Assembly: GCA_002426275.1 (NCBI GenBank)
Contig: DIPB01000197.1
Location: forward strand, 14,125-20,301
Source of the DNA: Firmicutes bacterium UBA5499
GTDB lineage: Bacteria; Bacillota; DTU084
Length of the DNA stretch: 6,177 nt
Direction: 5' to 3'
Shown: one piece after another, positions 1-5,527 of the stretch
How the letters are laid out: each line of letters opens with the position of its first letter
Position numbering within the stretch: the first letter of the stretch is position 1
The notes under the pieces: model-generated
Told to the model about the DNA's origin: nothing
Databases searched by the model: none
What the model saw: the letters and a program-made list of their open reading frames with translations, nothing else
Position numbers and translations under genes: made by a program

Positions 1-989
1 TGGGAAGGTCGCTGGCAGGTCTTGCCCCTTGGCTGGGATGCCGCGCTCCGGATCAAGAAGAGGATCAGAAAAGAGAGCGGTATTGCGAGCTGGCAAGAGC
101 CGCCATAGCGTCAGCCACCGATCCCAATTCACCGGACTATGTAAACTTCAGATCCGGTCAGCAGCCCCTTGTTGATGCAGCTTTCTTCTGCCAGGCAATC
201 CTCAGGGCGCCAAACGAGCTGTGGCATAAGCTGGACGATCATGTTAAGAGCAATGTAATCAGAGAGCTGAAAGCAACCAGGGACAGGAAACCTGCTTTTT
301 GCAACTGGCTGCTCTTCAGCGCCATGATTGAAACGCTGTTATACAAAGCTGGGGAAGCTTGGGACCGGATGCGGGTGGACTATGCGATCAGGCAGCATGA
401 GCAATGGTATAAGGGAGACGGCGTCTATGGCGACGGACCGGAATTTCACTGGGATTATTACAACAGTTTTGTGATCCAGCCACTGCTGGTAGATCTTGTT
501 TTGACTGTCGGACATGAAGCTCCTGAATGGGAAGCCTTGAAGCCCGCGATCTTAGCCAGGGCACGAAGATATGGTGAAGTTCAGGAGAGACTCATAGCTC
601 CTGATGGAACTTTCCCGCCAATCGGCAGATCTCTTGCTTACAGATTCGGTGCCTTTCAGCATTTGGCTCAGATGGCACTGCAGCATAATCTGGCGCCCGG
701 CGTGTATCCCTCGCAGGTGAGGTGTGCCTTGACCGCGGTGATCAAAAGGACGCTTGCGGTTGCGGGCAACTTTGATGAGGAAGGCTGGCTGAAAATCGGC
801 TTTTGCGGAAGTCAGCCCAATGTGGCGGAGGACTATATCAGCACAGGAAGCCTGTACCTGTGCACGACGGTATTTCTTCCGCTAGGACTTTCTCCCGAAG
901 ATGAATTTTGGCGGGGAGAGCCTAGAGACTGGACGCAGAAGAAAATGTGGTCCGGACAAAATGTCGAGTCCGATCATGCTTTAGCATAA
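1..989 (+). CDS. DUF2264 family protein, 5'-truncated by the window edge
   Basis: The reading frame is open from the left edge (first full codon at 3) to TAA at 987-989, giving 328 residues. An internal ATG at 324 lies in the middle of the conserved segment NWLLFSAMIETLLY, so it is not the start. Family-type segments in order, numbered from the first full codon, are GRSLAGLAPW (1-10), NWLLFSAM (101-108), a DGVYGDG...FHWDYYNSF block (about 139-156), GTFPPIGRSLAYRFGAFQHL (202-221) and EDYISTGSLYL (276-286). This pattern fits DUF2264 (PF10022), proteins thought to form an alpha/alpha barrel like glycoside hydrolases and lyases and often found in glycan-degradation clusters; I know of no firmly established reaction. 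Family members are usually around 400 residues or longer, so a modest N-terminal part is probably missing. The next gene starts 14 nt downstream, so they are very likely co-transcribed. Family call fairly sure, function unknown. Confidence 0.85.
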   Translation, partial: GRSLAGLAPWLGCRAPDQEEDQKRERYCELARAAIASATDPNSPDYVNFRSGQQPLVDAAFFCQAILRAPNELWHKLDDHVKSNVIRELKATRDRKPAFCNWLLFSAMIETLLYKAGEAWDRMRVDYAIRQHEQWYKGDGVYGDGPEFHWDYYNSFVIQPLLVDLVLTVGHEAPEWEALKPAILARARRYGEVQERLIAPDGTFPPIGRSLAYRFGAFQHLAQMALQHNLAPGVYPSQVRCALTAVIKRTLAVAGNFDEEGWLKIGFCGSQPNVAEDYISTGSLYLCTTVFLPLGLSPEDEFWRGEPRDWTQKKMWSGQNVESDHALA

Positions 990-990
990 A

Positions 991-996
991 GGGAGG
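991..996 (+). promoter_or_regulatory. Ribosome-binding site deciding the GTG start of the ThuA-like gene
   Basis: GGGAGG lies 7 nt before GTG at 1004. An ATG at 947 in the same frame would add 19 residues, but these lie inside the end of the DUF2264 gene, are unlike the family N-terminus, and have no such site. The GTG is therefore preferred. Confidence 0.8.
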
Positions 997-1003
997 CTTT
1001 TTT

Positions 1004-1717
1004 GTGGCTTTGCGGGTCACTGTTTGGAATGAATTCATCCATGAGCGGCGGGACAAAGAAGTCAGGGCTGTTTATCCTGACGGCATCCACGCCGCCCTGG
1101 CCGGGTTCTTAGTAGAAGACGGTTTCAGCGTGCGGCTTGCTTCGTTGGAGCAGCCGGAGCATGGGCTTTCAGAGGAGATTTTGGCCCAGACGGACGTTTT
1201 GCTCTGGTGGTCTCACATCGCTCACCATCTGGTGAGCGATGTGGTGGCAGAGCGGATCGAGAGGCGCGTGCTCTCCGGGATGGGCTTCATTGCTTTGCAT
1301 TCCAGCCAAAAGGCGAAGGTATTCAGGCGGCTTCTGGGTGCCAGCTGCGGCCTGAAATGGCGGGAATCAGGAGAACGAGAGCGGATCTGGGCGGTAGAGC
1401 CAAGTCATCCCATCTGCCGCGGGGTGCCGGAATCCTTTGAGTTGCCCCATGAAGAGATGTACGGTGAGCCGTTTGCTATTCCAGCTCCGGACGAAGTGCT
1501 CTTTCTTAGCTGGTTTCCCGGGGGCGAAGTCTTTCGCAGCGGCTGCACCTTCACCCGGGGACTGGGAAAAATCTTTTATTTTCAGCCCGGCCATGAGAGT
1601 TTCCCCACCTATTACGATCCCATCGTCCAGAGGATAATCAGCAACGCCGTCTGCTGGGCGGCGCCCAGTGGAGGACCAAAACCGACTTTTGGCAACTATG
1701 AAAAAGAAAAAGCGTAG
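1004..1717 (+). CDS. ThuA-like domain protein (trehalose-utilisation family)
   Basis: Starting at GTG 1004 the product has 237 residues, normal for a single ThuA-like domain (PF06283), which has a class I glutamine-amidotransferase-like flavodoxin fold. Typical segments are RVTVWNEF (4-11), AVYPDGIHAAL (22-32), DVLLWWSHIAHHLVSD (64-79), GFIALHSS (94-101), PSHPICRGVP (133-142), EEMYGEPF (150-157) and GKIFYFQPGHESFPTYYD (188-205). No signal peptide is visible, so it is probably cytoplasmic. ThuA of rhizobia works with the dehydrogenase ThuB in the keto-sugar route for disaccharides, but the reaction of most ThuA-like proteins is unproven, and no Gfo/Idh dehydrogenase is present in this window. 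It sits 14 nt from both neighbours, between a DUF2264 gene and a lyase-like gene, which suggests a step in the same glycan pathway. The family call is confident; a trehalose role is not implied. Confidence 0.9.
   Translation: MALRVTVWNEFIHERRDKEVRAVYPDGIHAALAGFLVEDGFSVRLASLEQPEHGLSEEILAQTDVLLWWSHIAHHLVSDVVAERIERRVLSGMGFIALHSSQKAKVFRRLLGASCGLKWRESGERERIWAVEPSHPICRGVPESFELPHEEMYGEPFAIPAPDEVLFLSWFPGGEVFRSGCTFTRGLGKIFYFQPGHESFPTYYDPIVQRIISNAVCWAAPSGGPKPTFGNYEKEKA
1214..1243 (+). repeat. Strong intragenic hairpin inside the ThuA-like gene
   Basis: CACATCGCTCACC (1214-1226) and GGTGAGCGATGTG (1231-1243) are perfect reverse complements, giving a 13-bp stem with the 4-nt loop ATCT. No T-run follows, so it is not a terminator. 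It encodes the family-conserved segment from SHIAHH to VSDVV, so the protein limits its sequence and the symmetry may be partly accidental. A role in mRNA stability or in expression along the operon is possible but not shown. Confidence 0.6.
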
Positions 1718-1723
1718 AAAGGA
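1718..1723 (+). promoter_or_regulatory. Ribosome-binding site deciding the GTG start of the lyase-like gene
   Basis: AAAGGA starts directly after the ThuA-like stop codon and ends 8 nt before GTG at 1732. That GTG gives a sensible N-terminus (MKISHEAYLR). The next in-frame ATG lies far inside the conserved region. Confidence 0.75.
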
Positions 1724-1731
1724 AGCTGAAC

Positions 1732-3960
1732 GTGAAGATCAGTCATGAGGCATATTTACGTTGTCTGGAACCATGGGCTAAATCACAGGAAAAATATATC
1801 TACACCGTTCCCCAGCGGCCTGAACTTGCGTGTTATGGTACGGGCTATAATAACTGGGGAGCGCAGACCAATCAAAAAGGCTTCGCCGCCCTGGCTGTTT
1901 TAGCCGCGGATCCGGATTTCTCCGAGAAGCGGGCGGGTATTTCTCAGAAGCGGGTGCAGGATTATGCGCTGAGAATTCTCCGCTTTTCCTTGGAAAGTCA
2001 CATTGAGGGCAGCTATCACTGCATGGACGGGACCAAATGGGGCCACACCTGGATCAGCACCTTGGGGATCGAGCGGATGATGCACGGCGTGGACGCCATC
2101 GAAAGTTACCTGACGCCCCAAGATCGGGAGCAATTGCGGAAGGTGCTGCTCTCGGAGTGCGATTGGCTGCTGGATCATTACAAGATCGAAGCTGGTCTGT
2201 ACAACTGCGAAGGAATCAATAGGCCGGAAAGCAACCTCTGGAACGGCTCCACCCTTCTGCGCACTGCAGCCATGTATCCTGATGCGTCGCGTAAAGAACG
2301 GTACGTGGAAAAGGGACTGCGCTTTTTGCTTAACGCCATCTCCGTACCGGACGATGAATTTTCACAGAATATTGTGGACGGGAAGCCTGTGGCTGAGAGA
2401 TTCCTGGGGGCTAATTTCTTTCCTTCTTTTGCCCTCAATCACCACGGCTACCTCAATGTCGGCTACATGGTGATTTGCCTTTCCAATGCTGCCATGCTGC
2501 ACTTTTTCTACAAAAAAAGAGGGCTCAAGCCGCCTCAGGCTCTCTATCATCATTTGGAGGAGCTCTGGGAGCTTGTGAAGAACTGCACTTTCCCCGACGG
2601 CAGGCTCCTGCGCATCGGCGGCGATACCAGGGCCCGCTATTGCTATTGCCAAGATTACGCGATTCCGGCTTGGCTTTTGCTGGCGGATCTGAAGCATGAC
2701 CCGGCAGCCGTTTCCTTTGAAGCCAGCTGGCTGGCTCAGATCCAGCGGGAACTGCAGGCCAATGGCGACGGCAGTTTTCTCTCTCAGCGGGTAACGGAAA
2801 TGAGCCTAACTTCTCCCCTTTATTATACCAGGCTGGAATCGGATCGTGCTGCCACTATCTCCATGGGCGCCTATTGGCGCAGAGTCTTTTCACTGCCCTC
2901 AGAAGAGAAGCAGCCAAGTCCGCACGTTTTTTCCTGGTCCGATGATTATCACGGCGCCTGTCTTGAGAGAGGGAAAGAAAGAATCGTTTCCTTTGTCTGG
3001 GAGGCGGCCCAGCCGCCTCAGGGTCTGTGTCTGCCGACCCAGGACAGCGACTTTGCAGAGTGGCGCTATAATCTGACAGGCGAAATCTTGGGCCTGGGCG
3101 CCCTCAATCAGCAGGATGTTGTCTGCCACCGGGAAAAATCGTTCCCTGGCGGTTTCCTGACCTGGGGCAGGACCGAGTTTCAGTCTCTGCGGATGAGCGC
3201 CGAGCGCCAGGCTGGAACCAGCGTAGCCAAAGGGCAGCTGGTCTTTGCCGCGCTGCCTGATGATGCCACGGTCATCGTTCTGCAAAGGGCTGTTGTGCCG
3301 GACGCCAGAGTTTATGTCTCATCTTGCAAGGGAGTGTTTCTGCAAATCCCCAATGACATCTACAATGGGAACAGGCGCACCTATTTTGCCCGGCAAGGGA
3401 AGCTGGAGCTGCGAGGGTTCGGCAGCGCTAAGGAGGTATTGAACCTCGAAAGCAGCTGGCTTAATATTGAAGACAAGTTGGCTCTGATCGGACTCTACGG
3501 CGTTTCCTCTTTTTTCATTTACAGGCCCGGCAGAAGGCAGATTGGCCTGGCGCCGCATCCAGATTTCGTCAATGTGGATAATTCCAATACCGGCGGCCAG
3601 CTGTTCGCCGACGAGATCTGCTATCCGGTGGAATTAGGACTTCAATCTCTGGATCCTGGTCAGGAGATCTACGATTTGGCTGTCCTGCTGCAGACAGGCG
3701 CGAATCACCAAGAGACTCAAAGCCGCGCGCGAAGCGGCAGCGCGCGGATCACATTTGAAAATCCTCTCTTTAAAGCCGTGCGGATCGCGGGAAGAGACGG
3801 GAGGACATATCTGCTTTTGGCGAATTTCTCCGGAGAGACTGTGACGCTCCGAAGCGAGCTTCCCGCGGAAAAAGGTTTTGATTTGGCGGCCGGCCAGAGC
3901 GTGGCATTCAAGGGGATGAAAGTCGCGCCGGATAGCGCGAGGTTGTTTAGATTGGACTAA
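1732..3960 (+). CDS. Large lyase-like protein: putative alpha/alpha-toroid plus beta-sandwich polysaccharide lyase (heparinase II/III-like)
   Basis: This 742-residue protein starts at GTG 1732 and ends in TAA. Residues about 1-380 are rich in amphipathic helices with Trp/His/Tyr-rich segments (WGAQTNQKG 42-50, HCMDGTKWGHTW 96-107, NRPESNLWNGS 163-173, ALNHHGYLNVGYM 234-246, FPDGRLLRIGGDTRARY 287-303), as in alpha/alpha toroids. Residues about 395-742 look mostly beta (for example VYVSSCKGVFLQIP 527-540 and TYLLLANFSGETVTL 692-706), fitting the beta-sandwich and tail domains of heparinase II/III- and alginate-lyase-type enzymes. Lyases of this fold use Asn/His and Tyr (sometimes Arg) for beta-elimination; N236, H237 or H238, Y240, Y245 and R300 are candidates here. 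There is no signal peptide, so it should be cytoplasmic, unlike many polymer lyases, and may act on imported oligosaccharides. It is the last gene of the operon, with a terminator 14 nt after the stop. I cannot assign a known lyase family or substrate; a glycoside hydrolase or phosphorylase of similar fold remains possible. Confidence 0.65.
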   Translation: MKISHEAYLRCLEPWAKSQEKYIYTVPQRPELACYGTGYNNWGAQTNQKGFAALAVLAADPDFSEKRAGISQKRVQDYALRILRFSLESHIEGSYHCMDGTKWGHTWISTLGIERMMHGVDAIESYLTPQDREQLRKVLLSECDWLLDHYKIEAGLYNCEGINRPESNLWNGSTLLRTAAMYPDASRKERYVEKGLRFLLNAISVPDDEFSQNIVDGKPVAERFLGANFFPSFALNHHGYLNVGYMVICLSNAAMLHFFYKKRGLKPPQALYHHLEELWELVKNCTFPDGRLLRIGGDTRARYCYCQDYAIPAWLLLADLKHDPAAVSFEASWLAQIQRELQANGDGSFLSQRVTEMSLTSPLYYTRLESDRAATISMGAYWRRVFSLPSEEKQPSPHVFSWSDDYHGACLERGKERIVSFVWEAAQPPQGLCLPTQDSDFAEWRYNLTGEILGLGALNQQDVVCHREKSFPGGFLTWGRTEFQSLRMSAERQAGTSVAKGQLVFAALPDDATVIVLQRAVVPDARVYVSSCKGVFLQIPNDIYNGNRRTYFARQGKLELRGFGSAKEVLNLESSWLNIEDKLALIGLYGVSSFFIYRPGRRQIGLAPHPDFVNVDNSNTGGQLFADEICYPVELGLQSLDPGQEIYDLAVLLQTGANHQETQSRARSGSARITFENPLFKAVRIAGRDGRTYLLLANFSGETVTLRSELPAEKGFDLAAGQSVAFKGMKVAPDSARLFRLD

Positions 3961-3974
3961 ATTTCCGGTATTTG

Positions 3975-4007
3975 AGATCCAAGGCGTAGCGCCTTGGATC
4001 TTTTTTT
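3975..4007 (+). terminator. Intrinsic terminator of the DUF2264/ThuA/lyase operon
   Basis: GATCCAAGGCG (3976-3986) pairs perfectly with CGCCTTGGATC (3990-4000). An extra A3975-T4001 pair gives up to 12 bp around the loop TAG, followed by seven Ts (4001-4007). It lies 14 nt after the lyase-like stop codon and separates that operon from the regulator gene. Confidence 0.93.
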
Positions 4008-4016
4008 AGGCATTTT

Positions 4017-4033
4017 GTTGCGTAAAAGTTGCG
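4017..4033 (+). repeat. Tandem GTTGCG direct repeats
   Basis: GTTGCG occurs at 4017-4022 and 4028-4033, eleven bases (about one helical turn) apart. A ten-base copy of the second unit with its left flank, AAAAGTTGCG (4024-4033), recurs at 4221-4230 in the leader of the regulator, and GTTGCTATAAAAG at 4192-4204 is a looser match. These could be regulator sites. They are not palindromic, as LacI-type operators normally are, so the call is tentative. Confidence 0.35.
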
Positions 4034-4038
4034 CATTA

Positions 4039-4050
4039 TTATCATGATAA
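4039..4050. promoter_or_regulatory. Perfect 12-bp palindrome, possible operator
   Basis: TTATCATGATAA is fully self-complementary. It lies between the operon terminator and the regulator promoters, more than 50 nt upstream of the first -35 element. A dimeric repressor could bind it, but its centre is AT rather than the CG typical of LacI-family operators, and AT-rich DNA yields such palindromes by chance. Confidence 0.3.
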
Positions 4051-4099
4051 AATTTATTAAGTTGAAGAAGATACTAAGCCTAAATGTAGAGAACAGAAG

Positions 4100-4129
4100 T
4101 TGATAAATCCGGAAAATTACTGTTAGAAT
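4100..4129 (+). promoter_or_regulatory. Upstream candidate promoter P1 of the LacI-type gene
   Basis: TTGATA (4100-4105) and TAGAAT (4124-4129) each match the vegetative consensus at 5 of 6 bases with an 18-nt spacer. A TG at 4121-4122 gives an extended -10 (TGTTAGAAT). The predicted start is near 4136, upstream of P2, so the two promoters would be in tandem. Confidence 0.5.
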
Positions 4130-4162
4130 AGATATTTATTGGCGATGTGTGAAAAATAATCC

Positions 4163-4191
4163 TTGACAATACTTGGTAAGGGAATTATAAT
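4163..4191 (+). promoter_or_regulatory. Perfect consensus vegetative promoter P2 of the LacI-type gene
   Basis: TTGACA (4163-4168), a 17-nt spacer and TATAAT (4186-4191) match the housekeeping sigma consensus at all 12 positions. Transcription should begin near 4198, about 76 nt before the regulator start. Such strength is unusual for a repressor gene and suggests the promoter is held down, perhaps by the repressor itself at a site overlapping or just downstream. Confidence 0.88.
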
Positions 4192-4220
4192 GTTGCTATA
4201 AAAGATGTAAAATAAATGAA

Positions 4221-4236
4221 AAAAGTTGCGTTACAA
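4221..4236 (+). repeat. AAAAGTTGCG repeat copy in the regulator leader
   Basis: AAAAGTTGCG at 4221-4230 exactly repeats 4024-4033 and continues as TTACAA. It lies about 20-30 nt downstream of the predicted P2 start, where a bound repressor could block elongation or early initiation. A chance ten-base match is possible. Confidence 0.3.
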
Positions 4237-4262
4237 TTTGCTGTATCGTTCCATTGAATTGC

Positions 4263-4270
4263 GGGGTGAT
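4263..4270 (+). promoter_or_regulatory. Ribosome-binding site deciding the ATG start of the LacI-type gene
   Basis: GGGGTGAT lies 4 nt before ATG 4275 and matches the GGTGAT end of the anti-16S pairing sequence. A TTG at 4254 in the same frame would add seven residues but has no such site and would bury this one inside the gene. Confidence 0.75.
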
Positions 4271-4274
4271 AGCA

Positions 4275-5288
4275 ATGGCAATAACACAATCGCAGATTGC
4301 AAAAATGTTGAATGTGGATAAATCGACGGTTTCCCGGGCTCTGAACTCTAAGGAAGGAGTCAATCCCGAGATGAAGGAAACCATTTTGCTGATGGCCCAC
4401 AAATACGGTTACAACGGAAAACGAAAAAGATATCGTAAAAGCGAGGAACAGGCTGCCAGGAACATCTGCTTTGTGGCTAGTTCGGATATTGATTTCAATT
4501 CGGATGTGAGTTTTTTTTATCCACTGATTTTAAGTACAATTCAGAAAGAGGCTGCCAATAAAGGCTATCAGCTCACTTTCAATTACGCCGGCAATGCGGT
4601 GCAGGAGAAAATGCTCTTTGCCCTCATTGCGGATAAAAAAACGGACGGCTTAATTTTGGTGGGCAGAATAGACATTGAGTTAATAACGCGTTTGTTGAAC
4701 ACCGGCATCCCCATGGTGGGATTGGATGTGCAGCAGGAGATTAACGAAATAGACAATGTGCTGACGGATAACATCTGGGGAGCGAAAAAGGCGGTGGAAT
4801 ATCTTATCCAGCTGGGGCATAGAGACATTGCTTGCACTATCAGTGAAGGACTGAGTTTTAAGCAACGTTTCACGGGCTTTCGGCTTGCTTTAGACGAACG
4901 TGGGATTACGGTCAACCCTAATTACTTGGTAAAAGCGACTTCCAATAAAATAGGGCCAGAAGAATTGCGGAAGTTGATTTCTTCTCCCAAACCGCCGACC
5001 GCTATCTTTGCCTGCAATGATCCCATGGCGCGCAGTGCAATTAACTTCTTTCTTGAACAAGGGCTAAAGGTTCCCCAAGATATCTCTGTGTTAGGTTTTG
5101 ATGACGATGCCGCAGCGTCGATTACAGCCCCGCCGCTTTCAACTGTTCGTGTTGCTCGAGAACAGATGGCACGATTGGCTTTTGCAGCTTTGCATCGCCG
5201 GATTCGAGGAGAGGCGCTTCCCCCATCGCAGATCATCAGCAATGTAGAATTGATAGTACGTAGAAGTACAGACTTTCCCAGAAACTGA
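4275..5288 (+). CDS. LacI/GalR-family transcriptional regulator
   Basis: The 337-residue product has the usual family length. The N-terminal helix-turn-helix is textbook (QIAKMLNVDKSTVSRALN, 7-24). The C-terminal sugar-binding, periplasmic-binding-protein-like domain shows DGLILVG (124-130), GIPMVGLD (144-151), LGHRDIA (180-186), RFTGFRLAL (198-206), PPTAIFACND (240-249), DISVLGFDD (269-277), PPLSTV (286-291) and ELIVRRST (325-332). Members usually repress sugar genes by binding an operator as a dimer and release it when a sugar binds. The hinge is odd: the usual YxPNxxARxL is replaced by a basic run, YGYNGKRKRYRK (44-55), lacking the Pro and the Leu that intercalates in LacI. It lies between an enzyme operon and a sugar-binding-protein gene on the same strand, so either may be its target. 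It has its own promoters, and self-regulation is plausible. The family is certain; effector and operator are unknown. Confidence 0.96.
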   Translation: MAITQSQIAKMLNVDKSTVSRALNSKEGVNPEMKETILLMAHKYGYNGKRKRYRKSEEQAARNICFVASSDIDFNSDVSFFYPLILSTIQKEAANKGYQLTFNYAGNAVQEKMLFALIADKKTDGLILVGRIDIELITRLLNTGIPMVGLDVQQEINEIDNVLTDNIWGAKKAVEYLIQLGHRDIACTISEGLSFKQRFTGFRLALDERGITVNPNYLVKATSNKIGPEELRKLISSPKPPTAIFACNDPMARSAINFFLEQGLKVPQDISVLGFDDDAAASITAPPLSTVRVAREQMARLAFAALHRRIRGEALPPSQIISNVELIVRRSTDFPRN

Positions 5289-5391
5289 AGAGCAAGTGTG
5301 GCCGCTTTGATGGCGCTGTTAGCTGGGGAAAAAGTTTATCTTGTGTGGAGCTCATTCTAGAAGATAAGATGTTATTGTTTTCCTTTTAATA

Positions 5392-5411
5392 TAGCTGAAG
5401 ATTTTCAGCTA
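5392..5411 (+). terminator. Hairpin, possible weak terminator of the LacI-type gene or an operator
   Basis: TAGCTGAA (5392-5399) and TTCAGCTA (5404-5411) are perfect complements around the loop GATT. The following AATTTGTTTT is T-rich but broken, and the stem is AT-rich, so termination would be weak. It lies about 100 nt after the regulator stop. The symmetry would equally suit a dimeric repressor controlling the binding-protein gene. Confidence 0.4.
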
Positions 5412-5464
5412 ATTTGTTTTGCAAATACTTAGCTTGGGAGGGGGATAAGAATAAAGGAAATTGT

Positions 5465-5505
5465 TTTTGATTTTTTGGTCTGAAGAAGGTAGCCCGAAAT
5501 CAAAA
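5465..5505 (+). repeat. Inverted repeat in the leader of the solute-binding-protein gene
   Basis: TTTTGATTT (5465-5473) is complementary to AAATCAAAA (5497-5505), with 23 nt between. It ends just before the ribosome-binding site at 5511-5518. It may form a weak leader stem or be two half-sites. Low base complexity makes chance likely. Confidence 0.3.
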
Positions 5506-5510
5506 TTAAG

Positions 5511-5518
5511 AAAAGGAG
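5511..5518 (+). promoter_or_regulatory. Ribosome-binding site of the solute-binding-protein gene
   Basis: AAAAGGAG lies 9 nt before ATG 5528. A GTG at 5525 is directly before it in frame and 6 nt from this site, so translation could begin at either codon with a one-residue difference; ATG is preferred. Confidence 0.75.
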
Positions 5519-5527
5519 CTCAGAGTG

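Larger units (their letters stand above)
4008..4274 (+). other. AT-rich regulatory region upstream of the LacI-type gene
   Basis: No credible gene lies here. The longest forward frame I examined, ATG 4044 to a TGA near 4103, is 19 codons without a ribosome-binding site. Base use changes abruptly from the operon on the left: in 4081-4140 only 15 of 60 bases are G or C. It contains a palindrome, GTTGCG repeats and two candidate promoters, listed separately, followed by a leader of about 75 nt before the regulator start. Confidence 0.8.
5289..5527 (+). other. AT-rich intergenic region before the solute-binding-protein gene
   Basis: There is no credible gene here. Two inverted repeats are listed separately. 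I find no convincing promoter: TTGTGT (5341-5346), 18 nt, TAAGAT (5365-5370) is the best and matches only 7 of 12 consensus bases. The binding-protein gene may rely on an activator, on an alternative sigma factor, or on read-through from the regulator. TTTGCAAA (5418-5425) is a small palindrome with a GC centre, not a good catabolite-responsive element. Confidence 0.6.

Noticed and set aside
324..326. ATG at 324 as the true start of the DUF2264 gene
   Set aside because: The frame is open with family-like sequence all the way to the left edge, so this is an internal methionine.
947..1003. ATG start at 947 for the ThuA-like gene
   Set aside because: It overlaps the end of the DUF2264 gene, gives 19 residues unlike the family, and lacks the strong ribosome-binding site that precedes GTG 1004.
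3001..3019. GAGGCGGC / GCCGCCTC hairpin in the lyase-like gene
   Set aside because: It is only 8 bp with a 3-nt loop in GC-rich coding DNA, so chance is sufficient.
2899..3285. 128-codon reverse-strand frame inside the lyase-like gene
   Set aside because: It is fully inside a well-supported gene, has no family features, and is expected by chance in GC-rich coding DNA.
3723..3747. CCGCGCGC / GCGCGCGG inverted repeat in the lyase-like gene
   Set aside because: It is a low-complexity CG run encoding an Arg/Ser/Ala-rich linker, with no following T-run or other sign of function.
4044..4103. Small forward frame of 19 codons
   Set aside because: It has no ribosome-binding site and overlaps the palindrome and the P1 -35 region.
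4254..4274. TTG start at 4254 for the LacI-type gene
   Set aside because: It has no ribosome-binding site, while ATG 4275 has GGGGTGAT and gives the normal family N-terminus.
4185..4402. Reverse-strand frames of about 70 codons
   Set aside because: They lie across the promoter and the start of the LacI-type gene, have no recognisable domain, and read like antisense shadows.
5414..5430. Catabolite-responsive element around TTTTGCAAATAC
   Set aside because: The centre is GC instead of the required CG and the flanks do not match the consensus.
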